DNA of 64,000 nucleotides from Vreelandella sp042466685 (GTDB lineage: Bacteria; Pseudomonadota; Gammaproteobacteria; Pseudomonadales; Halomonadaceae): the NCBI RefSeq assembly GCF_042466685.1, contig NZ_CP170448.1, positions 2,852,001 through 2,916,000 of the forward strand. Reading direction: 5' to 3'. The position numbers and the translations under genes are program-made. The notes below the pieces were generated by a model. The model saw only the letters and a list, made by a program, of their open reading frames with translations, had not been told where the DNA came from and did no database searches. Shown here piece after piece: positions 7,758 to 18,082 of this stretch (position 1 is its first letter; each line of letters starts with the position of its first letter).

Positions 7758-9266
7758 TTAGAACCACACTTCGGTCTGAACGCCGAAGGTCCACTGGCCG
7801 CCGGTAAAGCCTTCATTGCCCAGGGAGCTGGCACCGTAGTTGTTGAGGTCGTCATCCCAATCGCTAAAGGTAGTGAATAGACGGATCTCGGGACGCTGCC
7901 AGAAACCACCGACTTCAGGCTTGAAGGTGGGGGCAATAGTGAACTTGCTGAAGCCACCATCCACGGCGTTACGACCGCTATACCCCTGGGGATCGAGATC
8001 CATCCACTGATAGCCAGCTTCGTACTGCATTTCGAAGTTCTGCGTTAGCTCGTTGGCCAAGCGAACGTTAAGCCCTGCCCAGTTGTATTTATCGCCCTGG
8101 ACATAACGGTCTTCGCTGGTTTCAGCCAGAATAGCGGGGGCAACGCGCCACTGCGGGGCAATATAAGTAGTACCGTAGAGCGCTAGACGCGTGGCGGTGG
8201 CGTCATCGGTTAGATCACCCCGTGAACCAATGCTTTTGGTCTCGGCGCCTAACCCCTGACCATGCAACACGGCCGCTTTGAAATTGCCTTCGCCCATGCC
8301 GAAGAAGCTGTCGCCATGATAAGCAATCATGGTGTGGAAACCCGTATCGGCAGCGGTTTGACCGACATCAATGTCGCGCTCGTCGTTGTCTGCCGCAGAC
8401 ATACCGTTGACCATCCACTGCCAGTTACCAAAGTAGTTGTTGGAGGTCAGGATTAGGTTATCGGTATCGCCTTCGAGTCCGGGGTTTTCACGGTCAACGA
8501 TCGGATAGTCAGAAAAACTACGACCATAAATCGAGAGGTTAGACTTCCAGTTATCTGCCAACTGCATGTCGTAGATACCGCCACCGGTACCGGCCAGGAA
8601 TACCACGTCACTGTCGAGCCAATGAATGTCGAAGTTATCACGGTCAAAGCGCTTACCGGCCCAGATAGAGGCGTTTTCAAATGCACCGGTAAAACTGGGA
8701 AGATCACTAAATTCAGCAAACACCTGGCGCACGTTGAGATCGGACTCGCCGCCGGTCCAGTCATTGCTGGAGGTCGTGCCATCAGCAATCATGGTGCGGT
8801 AAAGGGCTTTGGCGCCGTTATCAAACTGCATGCGGTAGTTGAAAATTGCTTCGGCGTAGGTGTCCGGCTCATTACCTAAACGACCCACTGCGCCACCCTC
8901 TCCACCCGCGGGGGTCAGGTAAGGGCCAGCATTTTCGCTTTTACCATCTTCGCCAATCAACAAACCTGAACGCGCATAAACGTTAAACGAGAAGCCCTCT
9001 TCGCCATCGGCATAACGCTCCACCCGGGCCAGGCGCTCTTCGATCTCCGCGTCGCTCTCTGTCGCCACGGCGGTCGATTGTGATTGCTCGGCGATCTCGG
9101 CACGGCGCTCGGCGGCATCAGCGCGCTGTTCCGCCGCTTCAATGCGGGCTTCCAGTTCGGCAAAGCGCTGCTCCATGGTCATTTGTGCAGAAGCAACACC
9201 GCTCATCCCTAAGCTGGCGGCGGCAATCGCAATCGTTAACGGCGTTTTGAATGTCATTTTATGCAT
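7758..9266 (-). CDS. LamB/maltoporin-like carbohydrate porin
   Basis: A 502-residue outer-membrane protein. It starts with a signal peptide (cleavage after GVASAQ, about residue 28). A short charged coiled-coil stretch follows (MEQRFAELEARIEAAEQRADAAERRAEIAEQ), as in ScrY-like and many marine LamB proteins. The rest is a porin barrel rich in alternating strands with GK.F.R patterns, ending in the C-terminal aromatic F expected for BAM recognition (TFGVQTEVWF). It is likely a trimeric pore for maltose-type or other alpha-glucosides. It is divergent from the transport operon, and the shared region carries three TTAATCGATTAA palindromes. An alternative start at the second Met (MTFK) is possible; neither has a strong ribosome site. 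Confidence 0.88.
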   Translation of the reverse strand: MHKMTFKTPLTIAIAAASLGMSGVASAQMTMEQRFAELEARIEAAEQRADAAERRAEIAEQSQSTAVATESDAEIEERLARVERYADGEEGFSFNVYARSGLLIGEDGKSENAGPYLTPAGGEGGAVGRLGNEPDTYAEAIFNYRMQFDNGAKALYRTMIADGTTSSNDWTGGESDLNVRQVFAEFSDLPSFTGAFENASIWAGKRFDRDNFDIHWLDSDVVFLAGTGGGIYDMQLADNWKSNLSIYGRSFSDYPIVDRENPGLEGDTDNLILTSNNYFGNWQWMVNGMSAADNDERDIDVGQTAADTGFHTMIAYHGDSFFGMGEGNFKAAVLHGQGLGAETKSIGSRGDLTDDATATRLALYGTTYIAPQWRVAPAILAETSEDRYVQGDKYNWAGLNVRLANELTQNFEMQYEAGYQWMDLDPQGYSGRNAVDGGFSKFTIAPTFKPEVGGFWQRPEIRLFTTFSDWDDDLNNYGASSLGNEGFTGGQWTFGVQTEVWF

Positions 9267-9334
9267 TGTTTTGAGTACCCTATTGTTATTGGTAAGCGGT
9301 TATTTTTTACGCAGCTATCTTTAAGAGCTTGTGT

Positions 9335-9348
9335 CTAAATCGATTAAG
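9335..9348. promoter_or_regulatory. LacI-type operator candidate 1 (CTAAATCGATTAAG)
   Basis: This is one mismatch from the 14-bp perfect palindrome CTTAATCGATTAAG. It lies about 70-80 bases upstream of the porin start. The central CG and even symmetry are typical of LacI-family operators. The likely ligand is the LacI-family protein at 15797-16846. Confidence 0.7.
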
Positions 9349-9439
9349 ATCGAGTCGATAACACTTCCCTTGCACAGTTCGCCCAGCGGGGATAGCGGCG
9401 GTCATTAAACGCCACAGTGCTTAAGGAAAGATAGCCAAA

Positions 9440-9455
9440 ACTTAATCGATTAAGT
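9440..9455. promoter_or_regulatory. LacI-type operator candidate 2 (ACTTAATCGATTAAGT)
   Basis: A perfect 16-bp palindrome in the middle of the divergent region, 106 bases from site 1, close to ten helical turns. Confidence 0.8.
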
Positions 9456-9593
9456 CTCTTATTGCCAACGGCTAGTTGCTAATTAGCGACTAATGTCTAA
9501 GGAACGATTCTATTTAGTGAAAACTGAACAATCTCGTTAGACAAAAGTCGCTATTGAACTTTTCTAGTCCAAGCGGCTAACTGAGCGGCATAA

Positions 9594-9609
9594 TCTTAAT
9601 CGATTAAGA
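9594..9609. promoter_or_regulatory. LacI-type operator candidate 3 (TCTTAATCGATTAAGA)
   Basis: A perfect 16-bp palindrome about 87 bases before the binding-protein start. It is followed at once by a further half site, ACGATTAAGG (9611-9620). Confidence 0.8.
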
Positions 9610-9695
9610 AACGATTAAGGTAGCGGTTGGTTAGCTGTTCAACGCTGATTTTCATGCAACACCATCCACAACAATAAACGCCGAGGTACGCCGTT

Positions 9696-10967
9696 ATGAA
9701 AAAGACTTTAATCACTACTGCCATCGCTATAGCCAGTACGCTGAGCACAACAAGCCAGGCCCAGGCTGAAGAACTCACTATTTCCTGTGGCGCGGTAGGC
9801 GCGGAGTTAACGCTTTGCCAAGAAGGCGTACGCGCCTGGGAAGAGAAAACCGGCCATAGCGTCGACGTCGTTTCTACACCCAACTCCTCCACCGAGCGAC
9901 TTTCGCTTTATCAGCAGATCCTGTCGGCTAACTCCAGCGATATCGATGTGATGCAGATCGACGTGGTGTGGCCCGGCCTGCTCGCCAACCACCTGCTGGA
10001 TTTACGTGAGGTGCTTGGCGATGACGCCGCCGCTGGGCACTTTGAGACCATCGTCACCAACAACACCATTGATGATCGGTTAGTCGCCATGCCGTGGTTC
10101 ACCGATGCGGGCGTACTCTACTACCGCGAAGACTTGCTGGAAAAATATGGCCATGAAGTGCCAAAAACCTGGCAAGAACTCACCGAAATTGCCCGCGAGA
10201 TTAAAGACGCCGAGCGTGCTGAGGGCAAAGACGGTATGCAGGGCTATGTTTTCCAGGGTCGCGCCTATGAAGGTTTGACTGTTAACGCCCTTGAGTGGGT
10301 AGCCAGCTTTGGCGGCGGCAACGTCGTGGAAACTGATGGCGAAATTAGCATTAACAACGAACACGCTGCCGAGGCACTTGATCTTGCCGCCTCCTGGATT
10401 GGCGATATCTCGCCCAACGGCGTACTCAATTACACTGAAGAGGAAGCGCGCGGCGTCTTCCAGAGTGGCGGCGCGGTGTTTATGCGCAACTGGCCCTACG
10501 CCTGGTCGCTGGCCCAAAGCGAAGACAGTGACGTTCGCGGCAAAGTAGGGGTTACCCAACTGCCCGCGGGTGGTGAAAACGGCCAAAGTGCCGCGGGCCT
10601 GGGTGGCTGGAACTTAGCCGTATCGCGCTACAGCGAGCACCCGGAACTCGCCGCTGAGCTGGTGGCCTTTTTGACCGGTGAAGAGGAGCAGAAGCGCCGC
10701 GCCATTCAAGCCTCTTACAACCCCACTATCGACGCTCTCTACCAGGACGACGAAGTACTCGAAGCGGTGCCCTTCTTTGGCACGCTTTACGAAACTTTCG
10801 TTAACGCTGTTGCACGGCCCTCTGCTCCCACCGGCGATGCCTATGGTCGGGTGAGTAACGCCTTCTTCAGCACCACCCACGATGTGCTTTCCGGCACTAA
10901 AGATGGCACTCAAGCGGTCGCTGACCTTGAAGACGAACTGGCTCGCCTGAAGCGTCGCAACTGGTAA
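9696..10967 (+). CDS. Periplasmic sugar-binding protein, ThuE/AglE-like
   Basis: A 423-residue family 1 extracellular solute-binding protein with a signal peptide (MKKTLITTAIAIASTLSTTSQAQA). The mature start (ELTISCGAVGAELTLCQEGVRAWEEKTGHSVDVVSTPNSSTERLSLYQQ) and the DIDVMQIDVVWPG segment are typical of ThuE, the trehalose/maltose-binding protein of rhizobia. Two cysteines near the mature N-terminus (ISCG...TLCQ) could form a disulfide. It is the first gene of a five-gene operon in the order binding protein, permease, permease, glucosidase, ATPase, the same order as the agl operon of Sinorhizobium. The sugar could be trehalose, maltose or sucrose; the linked glucosidase favours maltose- or sucrose-type alpha-glucosides. 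Confidence 0.9.
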   Translation: MKKTLITTAIAIASTLSTTSQAQAEELTISCGAVGAELTLCQEGVRAWEEKTGHSVDVVSTPNSSTERLSLYQQILSANSSDIDVMQIDVVWPGLLANHLLDLREVLGDDAAAGHFETIVTNNTIDDRLVAMPWFTDAGVLYYREDLLEKYGHEVPKTWQELTEIAREIKDAERAEGKDGMQGYVFQGRAYEGLTVNALEWVASFGGGNVVETDGEISINNEHAAEALDLAASWIGDISPNGVLNYTEEEARGVFQSGGAVFMRNWPYAWSLAQSEDSDVRGKVGVTQLPAGGENGQSAAGLGGWNLAVSRYSEHPELAAELVAFLTGEEEQKRRAIQASYNPTIDALYQDDEVLEAVPFFGTLYETFVNAVARPSAPTGDAYGRVSNAFFSTTHDVLSGTKDGTQAVADLEDELARLKRRNW

Positions 10968-10982
10968 CCCTGGAGCCCCTCC

Positions 10983-11966
10983 ATGTCGACCTCCATCAAG
11001 CATGATGACGCGCCCGCCGGGGCGCGTTCTTTCACTACCAAACAGCGCCGAGGCACCAAGGTTCGCCGTCAGCGGGTGAAAGCCGCCTGGCTTTTTTTAG
11101 CCCCAATGCTGATTGCGCTAACGCTGGTGGCGGGCTGGCCGCTAGTGCGCACCTTTTTTCTCAGCTTCACCGATGCGTCACTGTCAGATTTAGGCGCCGC
11201 CAACCTGATTGGCTTTGAGAACTATCTCGTCTATGACGATGGCCGCTGGTATGGAGTACTGGCCGACTCGGTGTGGTGGCAATCGGTATGGAACACCGCC
11301 TACTTCTCGGTGGTGTCGGTATCCCTGGAAGTGGTATTCGGGGTGATTGTGGCGCTGATTTTGAACGCAGAGTTTAAGGGTCGCGTCATTGTGCGCGCTG
11401 CGGTGCTGATTCCCTGGGCAATCCCCACCATCGTTTCTGCGCAAATGTGGGCATGGATGCTCAACGACCAGTTCGGCATCATCAACCATATGCTGATGGG
11501 CCTGGGCGTGATTGACGCCCCCATCGCCTGGACCGCTAACGCCACCTACTCCATGTGGGCGGTGATTATGGTCGATGTGTGGAAAACCATCCCCTTCGTG
11601 GCGTTGCTGGTGCTTGCTGCCTTGCAAATGCTGCCCAAGGATTGCTACGAGGCCGCCGAAGTTGATGGCATCCACCCACTGCGGGTGTTCTTCAAAGTCA
11701 CGCTACCGCTGATTACCCCGGCGCTCATGGTGGCGGTGATTTTCCGCTTGCTGGATGCACTGCGCGTTTTCGATGTGATTTACGTACTGACCTCTAATTC
11801 CACCAGCACCATGTCGATGTCGGTATACGCCCGCCAACAGTTGGTCGAGTTTCAGGATGTCGGTTACGGCAGCGCGGCCTCTACCCTGCTGTTCTTAATT
11901 ATTGCCCTAGCCACCGTGGTTTACCTCTACGTTGGGCGAAAACAAATCCAATTGGGAGGTGACTAA
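10983..11966 (+). CDS. Sugar ABC transporter permease, MalF/ThuF type
   Basis: A 327-residue inner-membrane permease with six predicted membrane spans, the first at about residues 36-58 (AAWLFLAPMLIALTLVAGWPL). The coupling EAA loop is EAAEVDGIHPLRVFFKVTLPLITPAL near residues 218-245, where the ATPase docks. It lacks the large periplasmic loop of enteric MalF, as in most UgpA-like permeases. It begins 15 bases after the binding-protein stop with GGAG upstream. Its stop overlaps the next permease start (TAATG). Confidence 0.92.
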   Translation: MSTSIKHDDAPAGARSFTTKQRRGTKVRRQRVKAAWLFLAPMLIALTLVAGWPLVRTFFLSFTDASLSDLGAANLIGFENYLVYDDGRWYGVLADSVWWQSVWNTAYFSVVSVSLEVVFGVIVALILNAEFKGRVIVRAAVLIPWAIPTIVSAQMWAWMLNDQFGIINHMLMGLGVIDAPIAWTANATYSMWAVIMVDVWKTIPFVALLVLAALQMLPKDCYEAAEVDGIHPLRVFFKVTLPLITPALMVAVIFRLLDALRVFDVIYVLTSNSTSTMSMSVYARQQLVEFQDVGYGSAASTLLFLIIALATVVYLYVGRKQIQLGGD

Positions 11967-12808
11967 TGAACACCCGTCAGTTGACCAAAATTGCCAAACG
12001 CATCGGGTTTTGGGCGCTGATTGTGCTGATCATGGTGTACGCCGTTTTCCCGTTTTACTACGCGGTAGTCACCTCGTTAAAACCATCGAGCGACCTATTC
12101 CGGGTTGAGCTATGGCCTTCGAACTGGAACTTCGATAACTACATCAGCATCTTCACCCAGACCAGCTTTCTGCGCGCCATTTTCAACTCAATCATCGTCG
12201 CGTTTAGCGTGGTGTTTATCGCTCTGCTACTGGGTATTACGGCTTCATATGCTCTGGGCCGTGTGCGCTTTCGCGGGCGCTCTACGGTGCTGCTGGTGAT
12301 TCTCGGCGTTTCGATGTTTCCCCAGGTGGCGGTGCTTTCGGGGCTGTTTGAGGTGATCCGCGCGCTCAATCTTTACAACAACCCCGCCGGGCTGATTTTA
12401 AGCTACACCATCTTCACCCTGCCCTTCACCGTGTGGGTGTTGACCACCTTTATGAAGCAACTACCTATGGAGCTGGAAGAGGCCGCCATTATGGATGGCG
12501 CCACACCCTGGGTAACGATTACCAAGGTATTTCTGCCGCTCATGTGGCCCGCCATGGCGACCACCGGGCTGCTGGCATTTATCGCCGCTTGGAACGAGTT
12601 TCTGTTTGCCCTCACCTTCACACTCACCGATACCCAGCGCACAGTCCCCGTCGCCATCGCGTTGCTGTCAGGCGGAAGCGCCTACGAACTGCCCTGGGGC
12701 CCGATTATGGCTGCTTCAGTGGTGGTCACGGTGCCCCTGGTCGTATTAGTGATTATCTTCCAGCGCCGCATTGTGTCAGGCCTTACCGCAGGCGCCGTTA
12801 AAGGCTAA
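11966..12808 (+). CDS. Sugar ABC transporter permease, MalG/ThuG type
   Basis: A 280-residue inner-membrane permease with six predicted spans. The EAA motif is EAAIMDGATPWVTITKVFLPLMWPAM at about residues 171-196. It is the partner of the MalF-type permease, with which its ATG overlaps by one base, indicating tight translational coupling. GGAGGTGAC lies before the start. It should form the translocation pore with the upstream permease and be energised by the ATPase at 14527-15633. Confidence 0.92.
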   Translation: MNTRQLTKIAKRIGFWALIVLIMVYAVFPFYYAVVTSLKPSSDLFRVELWPSNWNFDNYISIFTQTSFLRAIFNSIIVAFSVVFIALLLGITASYALGRVRFRGRSTVLLVILGVSMFPQVAVLSGLFEVIRALNLYNNPAGLILSYTIFTLPFTVWVLTTFMKQLPMELEEAAIMDGATPWVTITKVFLPLMWPAMATTGLLAFIAAWNEFLFALTFTLTDTQRTVPVAIALLSGGSAYELPWGPIMAASVVVTVPLVVLVIIFQRRIVSGLTAGAVKG

Positions 12809-12817
12809 GGATTATTT

Positions 12818-14464
<1,647 letters not shown>

Positions 14465-14526
14465 CCATACAAAACAACAGGCCGACCCAACGCGAGCAAA
14501 GCAGTGAGGTCGGCAAGGAGTCACCC

Positions 14527-15633
14527 ATGGCCAGTGTAACGCTTAGCAAGATCAACAAAGTGTTTGGCAGCGATCACATTATTAACAATGTGGATCTACA
14601 TATTGGCGACGGCGAGTTTGTGGTGTTCGTTGGCCCCTCCGGCTGCGGCAAGTCGACCCTTTTGCGCCTGATCGCCGGCTTGGAATCGATTAGCGATGGC
14701 GACCTGCGCATGGACGACACCGTGGTCAATGACTTGCCACCGCGGGAACGCGGTGTGGGCATGGTGTTTCAATCCTATGCGCTCTACCCGCATATGACCG
14801 TATACGACAATATGGCGTTTGGCTTGAAACTGGCCAAGACCGCCAAAGAGACGGTGCACGAGCGGGTTATGAGCACGGCAAAGATTTTACAGCTTGAAGA
14901 GCTTCTGCACCGCAAGCCCAAGGCGCTTTCCGGCGGCCAGCGCCAGCGGGTGGCCATGGGCCGTGCCATGGCCCGGGAACCGCGTATTCTGCTGTTTGAC
15001 GAGCCGCTCTCCAACCTGGATGCCTCACTGCGTGTGCAGATGCGTAACGAGATCGCCCGGCTGCATAACCGCCTCGGCTCTACCATGATTTACGTGACCC
15101 ACGACCAGGTGGAAGCCATGACCCTGGCTGACAAAATCGTGGTGCTCAATGGCGGCCATGTGGAGCAGGTCGGTAGCCCCCACGAGCTTTATCAGCGCCC
15201 GGCAACGAAATTTGTAGCGGGCTTTATTGGCTCACCCACCATGAACTTTATGCCCGCAGAGCTACTCGCTGGCGACGGCAACGGCTGCCGCGTGCGGGCC
15301 AAAGGGCTTGGTGAGCTCGCCCTTCCCCAGGATGCCCAACAACGGCAAAGCGGTGAAGCGCTGACGCTCGGCATTCGCCCAGAGCATCTATGCTTGGCGG
15401 CACCTACCCATGAGAACTGCTTTGATATCGTCAACGTCGAGTATTTGGGCAACGAGGTTTACGTCTACCTTGAGCCCAAACAGGGTGACACGCTGCTGAT
15501 CCATCGCAGCGAAGCGCCCAGCCAGTGGCAGGAAGGCCAGCAGGTGTCGCTGGCAGCGGATTGGGAAAAAGTGCACTTGTTTGACGAGAGCGGTACGGCG
15601 CTAACGTTAGCTGAACAGCAGGCAGCGGCTTAA
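14527..15633 (+). CDS. Sugar ABC transporter ATP-binding protein, MalK/UgpC type (copy 2)
   Basis: A 368-residue ATPase and last gene of the import operon. It shows Walker A GPSGCGKST, the Q-loop VFQSYALYPH, signature LSGGQRQRVAMGRA, Walker B ILLFDEP, and the H-loop YVTHDQVEAM. A TOBE-type regulatory domain occupies the last ~130 residues. It is the natural partner of the permeases at 10983-12808. It is a paralogue of the ATPase at 1953-3068, so the region holds two glucosidase/ATPase pairs. AAGGAG precedes the ATG at good spacing. Confidence 0.94.
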   Translation: MASVTLSKINKVFGSDHIINNVDLHIGDGEFVVFVGPSGCGKSTLLRLIAGLESISDGDLRMDDTVVNDLPPRERGVGMVFQSYALYPHMTVYDNMAFGLKLAKTAKETVHERVMSTAKILQLEELLHRKPKALSGGQRQRVAMGRAMAREPRILLFDEPLSNLDASLRVQMRNEIARLHNRLGSTMIYVTHDQVEAMTLADKIVVLNGGHVEQVGSPHELYQRPATKFVAGFIGSPTMNFMPAELLAGDGNGCRVRAKGLGELALPQDAQQRQSGEALTLGIRPEHLCLAAPTHENCFDIVNVEYLGNEVYVYLEPKQGDTLLIHRSEAPSQWQEGQQVSLAADWEKVHLFDESGTALTLAEQQAAA

Positions 15634-15796
15634 ACACACAGACACTCAAGTGATCCCTTTAACGACCCTCTGTGTGTGCCTAACCTCCCCTTCGCTTATC
15701 ATGGGAAATGGCAACACCCAGCGGGTCGATTTTATTACGCGCGCCTTTTGAATAACGAAGTCTTCAATTATTAAAAAAGCTTGTAAAGGAAGTACC

Positions 15797-16846
15797 GTGA
15801 CTGATCAGCGCCGAATGACACTCAAGGATCTTGCGCAGGAACTCAATGTCTCCACTGCGACGATTTCCAACGCCTTTAACCGCCCGGATCAGCTCTCACC
15901 AGCCCTGCGCGAGCGGATACTTAAGCAGGCCAAACGGCTCGGGTACAGCGGCCCTGACGCCAAAGCGCGCAGTCTGCGCACTGGCCGCTCGCGGATCATT
16001 GCGGTCATTCTTGCCGAAAGCCTTACCTACAGTTTGAACGACGCCGTGGCCAGCGAGTTTCTATCAGGGGTTGCCGAAGTGCTCGATGCCCACGGCCATA
16101 CACTGCTGCTCCTGCCGGGCCGCGGCCATGCCTCACAGCCGCCGGGTTCCGCCAATATCGCCGATGGTTTTATCGTCTATGGGCTAATGCCCAACAATAA
16201 ACTGCTAGATGAACTGCCTGCCCAGCGTAGCTTGGTGTCCGTTGATTTTGATATTGAAGGCTGCCCGACGGTGCATATCGACGATACCGCCGCCAGCTAT
16301 AAAATCGCCCAACACGCGTTAAGCCAGTTGCCCAAACGCCCGGCGATTATCAACCTGCGCTTGACCAAAGAGGTTTGCAACGGCCGTGTGACGTCTGAAC
16401 ACACCCTGCTGCCCAACACCAGCACAATCAGCCGCGCCCGTTTGGAAGGCTTTCATAGCGCATTGAGTGAACGAGGAGTGGATGCGGAGCAAGTGCCGCT
16501 GTGGAATATCGAGGAGAATACCTTTGAGGTTTGCTCACCGGTGATTGCCGAGATTCTCGACCAGCCCACAGAACAACGGCCAGACCTGCTGCTGTGCATG
16601 TCTGACCGCATTGCGCTCACGGCGCTAACGCTCGCCGAACAGCGCGGTATTCGTGTACCGGAAGAGCTGCGCATTACTGGCTTTGACGGTATTGCCGAAG
16701 GACAGTACCGGGCACCGCGTTTAACCACGGTGCGCCAGGATAGCGTGGGTAAAGGGAGGGTCGCGGCGCAGATGATTCTTGGCCGTATTCCCCTCGCCCA
16801 GCAGCTCCTTCAAACGGAGTTACTGCTGGGCGATACCTGCCCTTAA
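15797..16846 (+). CDS. LacI-family regulator of the alpha-glucoside region
   Basis: 349 residues. The LacI helix-turn-helix is at residues 8-28 (MTLKDLAQELNVSTATISNAFN), the hinge helix PDAKARSLRTGRS follows near 55-68, and a periplasmic-binding-protein-like sensor domain ends with the ITGFDG motif. GTG start with AAAGGA upstream. Its place just after the agl-type operon mirrors AglR, the repressor of the rhizobial agl operon. The best candidate operators are the TTAATCGATTAA palindromes at 9335-9609. None was seen in its own upstream region, so autoregulation is not evident. The effector is unknown but probably an alpha-glucoside. Confidence 0.88.
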   Translation: MTDQRRMTLKDLAQELNVSTATISNAFNRPDQLSPALRERILKQAKRLGYSGPDAKARSLRTGRSRIIAVILAESLTYSLNDAVASEFLSGVAEVLDAHGHTLLLLPGRGHASQPPGSANIADGFIVYGLMPNNKLLDELPAQRSLVSVDFDIEGCPTVHIDDTAASYKIAQHALSQLPKRPAIINLRLTKEVCNGRVTSEHTLLPNTSTISRARLEGFHSALSERGVDAEQVPLWNIEENTFEVCSPVIAEILDQPTEQRPDLLLCMSDRIALTALTLAEQRGIRVPEELRITGFDGIAEGQYRAPRLTTVRQDSVGKGRVAAQMILGRIPLAQQLLQTELLLGDTCP

Positions 16847-16866
16847 CCCTTACAAAAAGGAGGGTA

Positions 16867-17871
16867 TTACTTGGCAGTCGCCTGCATGGCAAGCGCGGTA
16901 TCCAACATGCGGTTAGAGAAACCCCACTCGTTGTCGTACCAGGCCATGATTTTAACCAGACGGCCATTCACGCGGGTGTGATTGGCATCAAAGGTCGACG
17001 AGTTGGCATCGTGGTTAAAGTCGATAGATACCAGAGGCTCAGCGTTAACGGCCAATACCGGCGAGTTAGCGGCAGCTTTCTCGACGATGGCGTTGATCTC
17101 TTCTTTGCTGGTATCGCGGCCAGCGGTGAAAGTGAGATCCACCAGCGAAACGTTGATCACCGGCACGCGAACGGCCAAGCCGTCAAACTTGCCCGCCAGC
17201 TCTGGCAGCACCAAGCCCACCGCTGCAGCAGCGCCAGTTTTGGTAGGAATCATTGAGTGTGTCGCGCTACGCGCCCGGTAGGGGTCAGAGTGGTAAACAT
17301 CCGACAGATTCTGATCGTTGGTGTAAGCGTGCACCGTGGTCATCAAACCGTTTTCGATACCGACAGCATCGTTCAGCGCTTTGGCCACCGGCGCTAAGCA
17401 GTTGGTGGTGCAGGAAGCGTTAGACACTACCGTATGCTCTGCGGTCAGCACCTGGTCATTCACGCCATACACGATGGTGGCATCGGCGTCGGGGCTGGGG
17501 GCGGAAATCAGCACGCGCTTGGCGCCCGCTTCGATATGCTTGGCAGCGGCCTCACGCTTGGTAAATAACCCCGTGCACTCCATCACCAAATCAATATTCA
17601 TTGATGCCCAAGGCAGCTGTGATGGATCGCGCTCTGAGGAGATAGCGATACGATCACCATCCACCGTGATGCTCTCGGCGTCGTGTTCTACCTTAAAGGG
17701 AAAGTGGCCATGCACGGTATCGTGACGCAGCAAGTGGGAATTTAGCGAGGGGTCGCCGAGATCGTTGATGGCGACCACCTGTACCCGGTCACGATAGCTG
17801 TTTTCGTAAAGGGCGCGCAGTACGTTGCGGCCAATGCGGCCAAATCCGTTAATCGCAACTCTTATTGTCAT
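16867..17871 (-). CDS. gapA: Glyceraldehyde-3-phosphate dehydrogenase, type I
   Basis: A 334-residue glycolytic enzyme converting glyceraldehyde-3-phosphate, NAD+ and phosphate to 1,3-bisphosphoglycerate. It has the N-terminal Rossmann motif INGFGRIGRNVLR, the catalytic cysteine in SNASCTTNCLAP, the conserved HAYTNDQ segment and the C-terminal WYDNEWGFSNRM. The Asp following the second strand (INDLGD) points to NAD. It is divergent from pyk, and the gap of 211 bases holds two TAGTAA/TTACTA palindromes. It converges with the LacI-type gene, the stops being only 20 bases apart. Confidence 0.97.
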   Translation of the reverse strand: MTIRVAINGFGRIGRNVLRALYENSYRDRVQVVAINDLGDPSLNSHLLRHDTVHGHFPFKVEHDAESITVDGDRIAISSERDPSQLPWASMNIDLVMECTGLFTKREAAAKHIEAGAKRVLISAPSPDADATIVYGVNDQVLTAEHTVVSNASCTTNCLAPVAKALNDAVGIENGLMTTVHAYTNDQNLSDVYHSDPYRARSATHSMIPTKTGAAAAVGLVLPELAGKFDGLAVRVPVINVSLVDLTFTAGRDTSKEEINAIVEKAAANSPVLAVNAEPLVSIDFNHDANSSTFDANHTRVNGRLVKIMAWYDNEWGFSNRMLDTALAMQATAK

Positions 17872-17909
17872 GATAGCTCCTCAATTAACCAATAATAATG
17901 AGTGGCATC

Positions 17910-17930
17910 TTTAGTAAAAAAATTACTAAA
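17910..17930. promoter_or_regulatory. HexR-like operator candidate upstream of gapA
   Basis: Arms TTTAGTAA (17910-17917) and TTACTAAA (17923-17930) form an inverted repeat around five A residues, 39-59 bases before the gapA start. It resembles HexR sites of gammaproteobacteria, which control gap, pyk and pgi-type genes. Confidence 0.55.
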
Positions 17931-18005
17931 AATACGTATCTAAGCGTCATGAGGCCGATAAATAGCGTGTTAACCGCCCCAAAAGGCTAGTAAATATCCA
18001 ATATG

Positions 18006-18019
18006 TAGTAAAATTACTA
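18006..18019. promoter_or_regulatory. HexR-like operator candidate upstream of pyk
   Basis: TAGTAAAATTACTA gives arms TAGTAA/TTACTA with a two-base spacer, 64 bases before the pyk start. With the flanking TG it reads TGTAGTAAAATTACT, close to the HexR pattern I recall (TGTARTWWWWTTACA). Confidence 0.6.
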
Positions 18020-18082
18020 TATAAACGCTATCGTAGTCCAATACTAAATTGCCAACAATACCTCTACTCAAGGAGAGCGCCC

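Larger units (their letters stand above)
9267..9695. promoter_or_regulatory. Divergent control region between porin and sugar-transport operon
   Basis: This 429-base stretch has no gene. It is AT-richer than its surroundings and holds three nearly identical palindromes centred near 9341, 9447 and 9601, described separately. Such a spread of sites allows looping by a tetrameric LacI-family repressor. Promoters for the porin (leftward) and binding-protein gene (rightward) must lie here, but I could not fix -10/-35 boxes with confidence. Confidence 0.8.

Noticed and set aside
15633..15677. Inverted repeat ACACACAGA...TCTGTGTGT after the second MalK gene
   Set aside because: The loop of 26 bases and the lack of a T-run make it a poor terminator; possibly chance.
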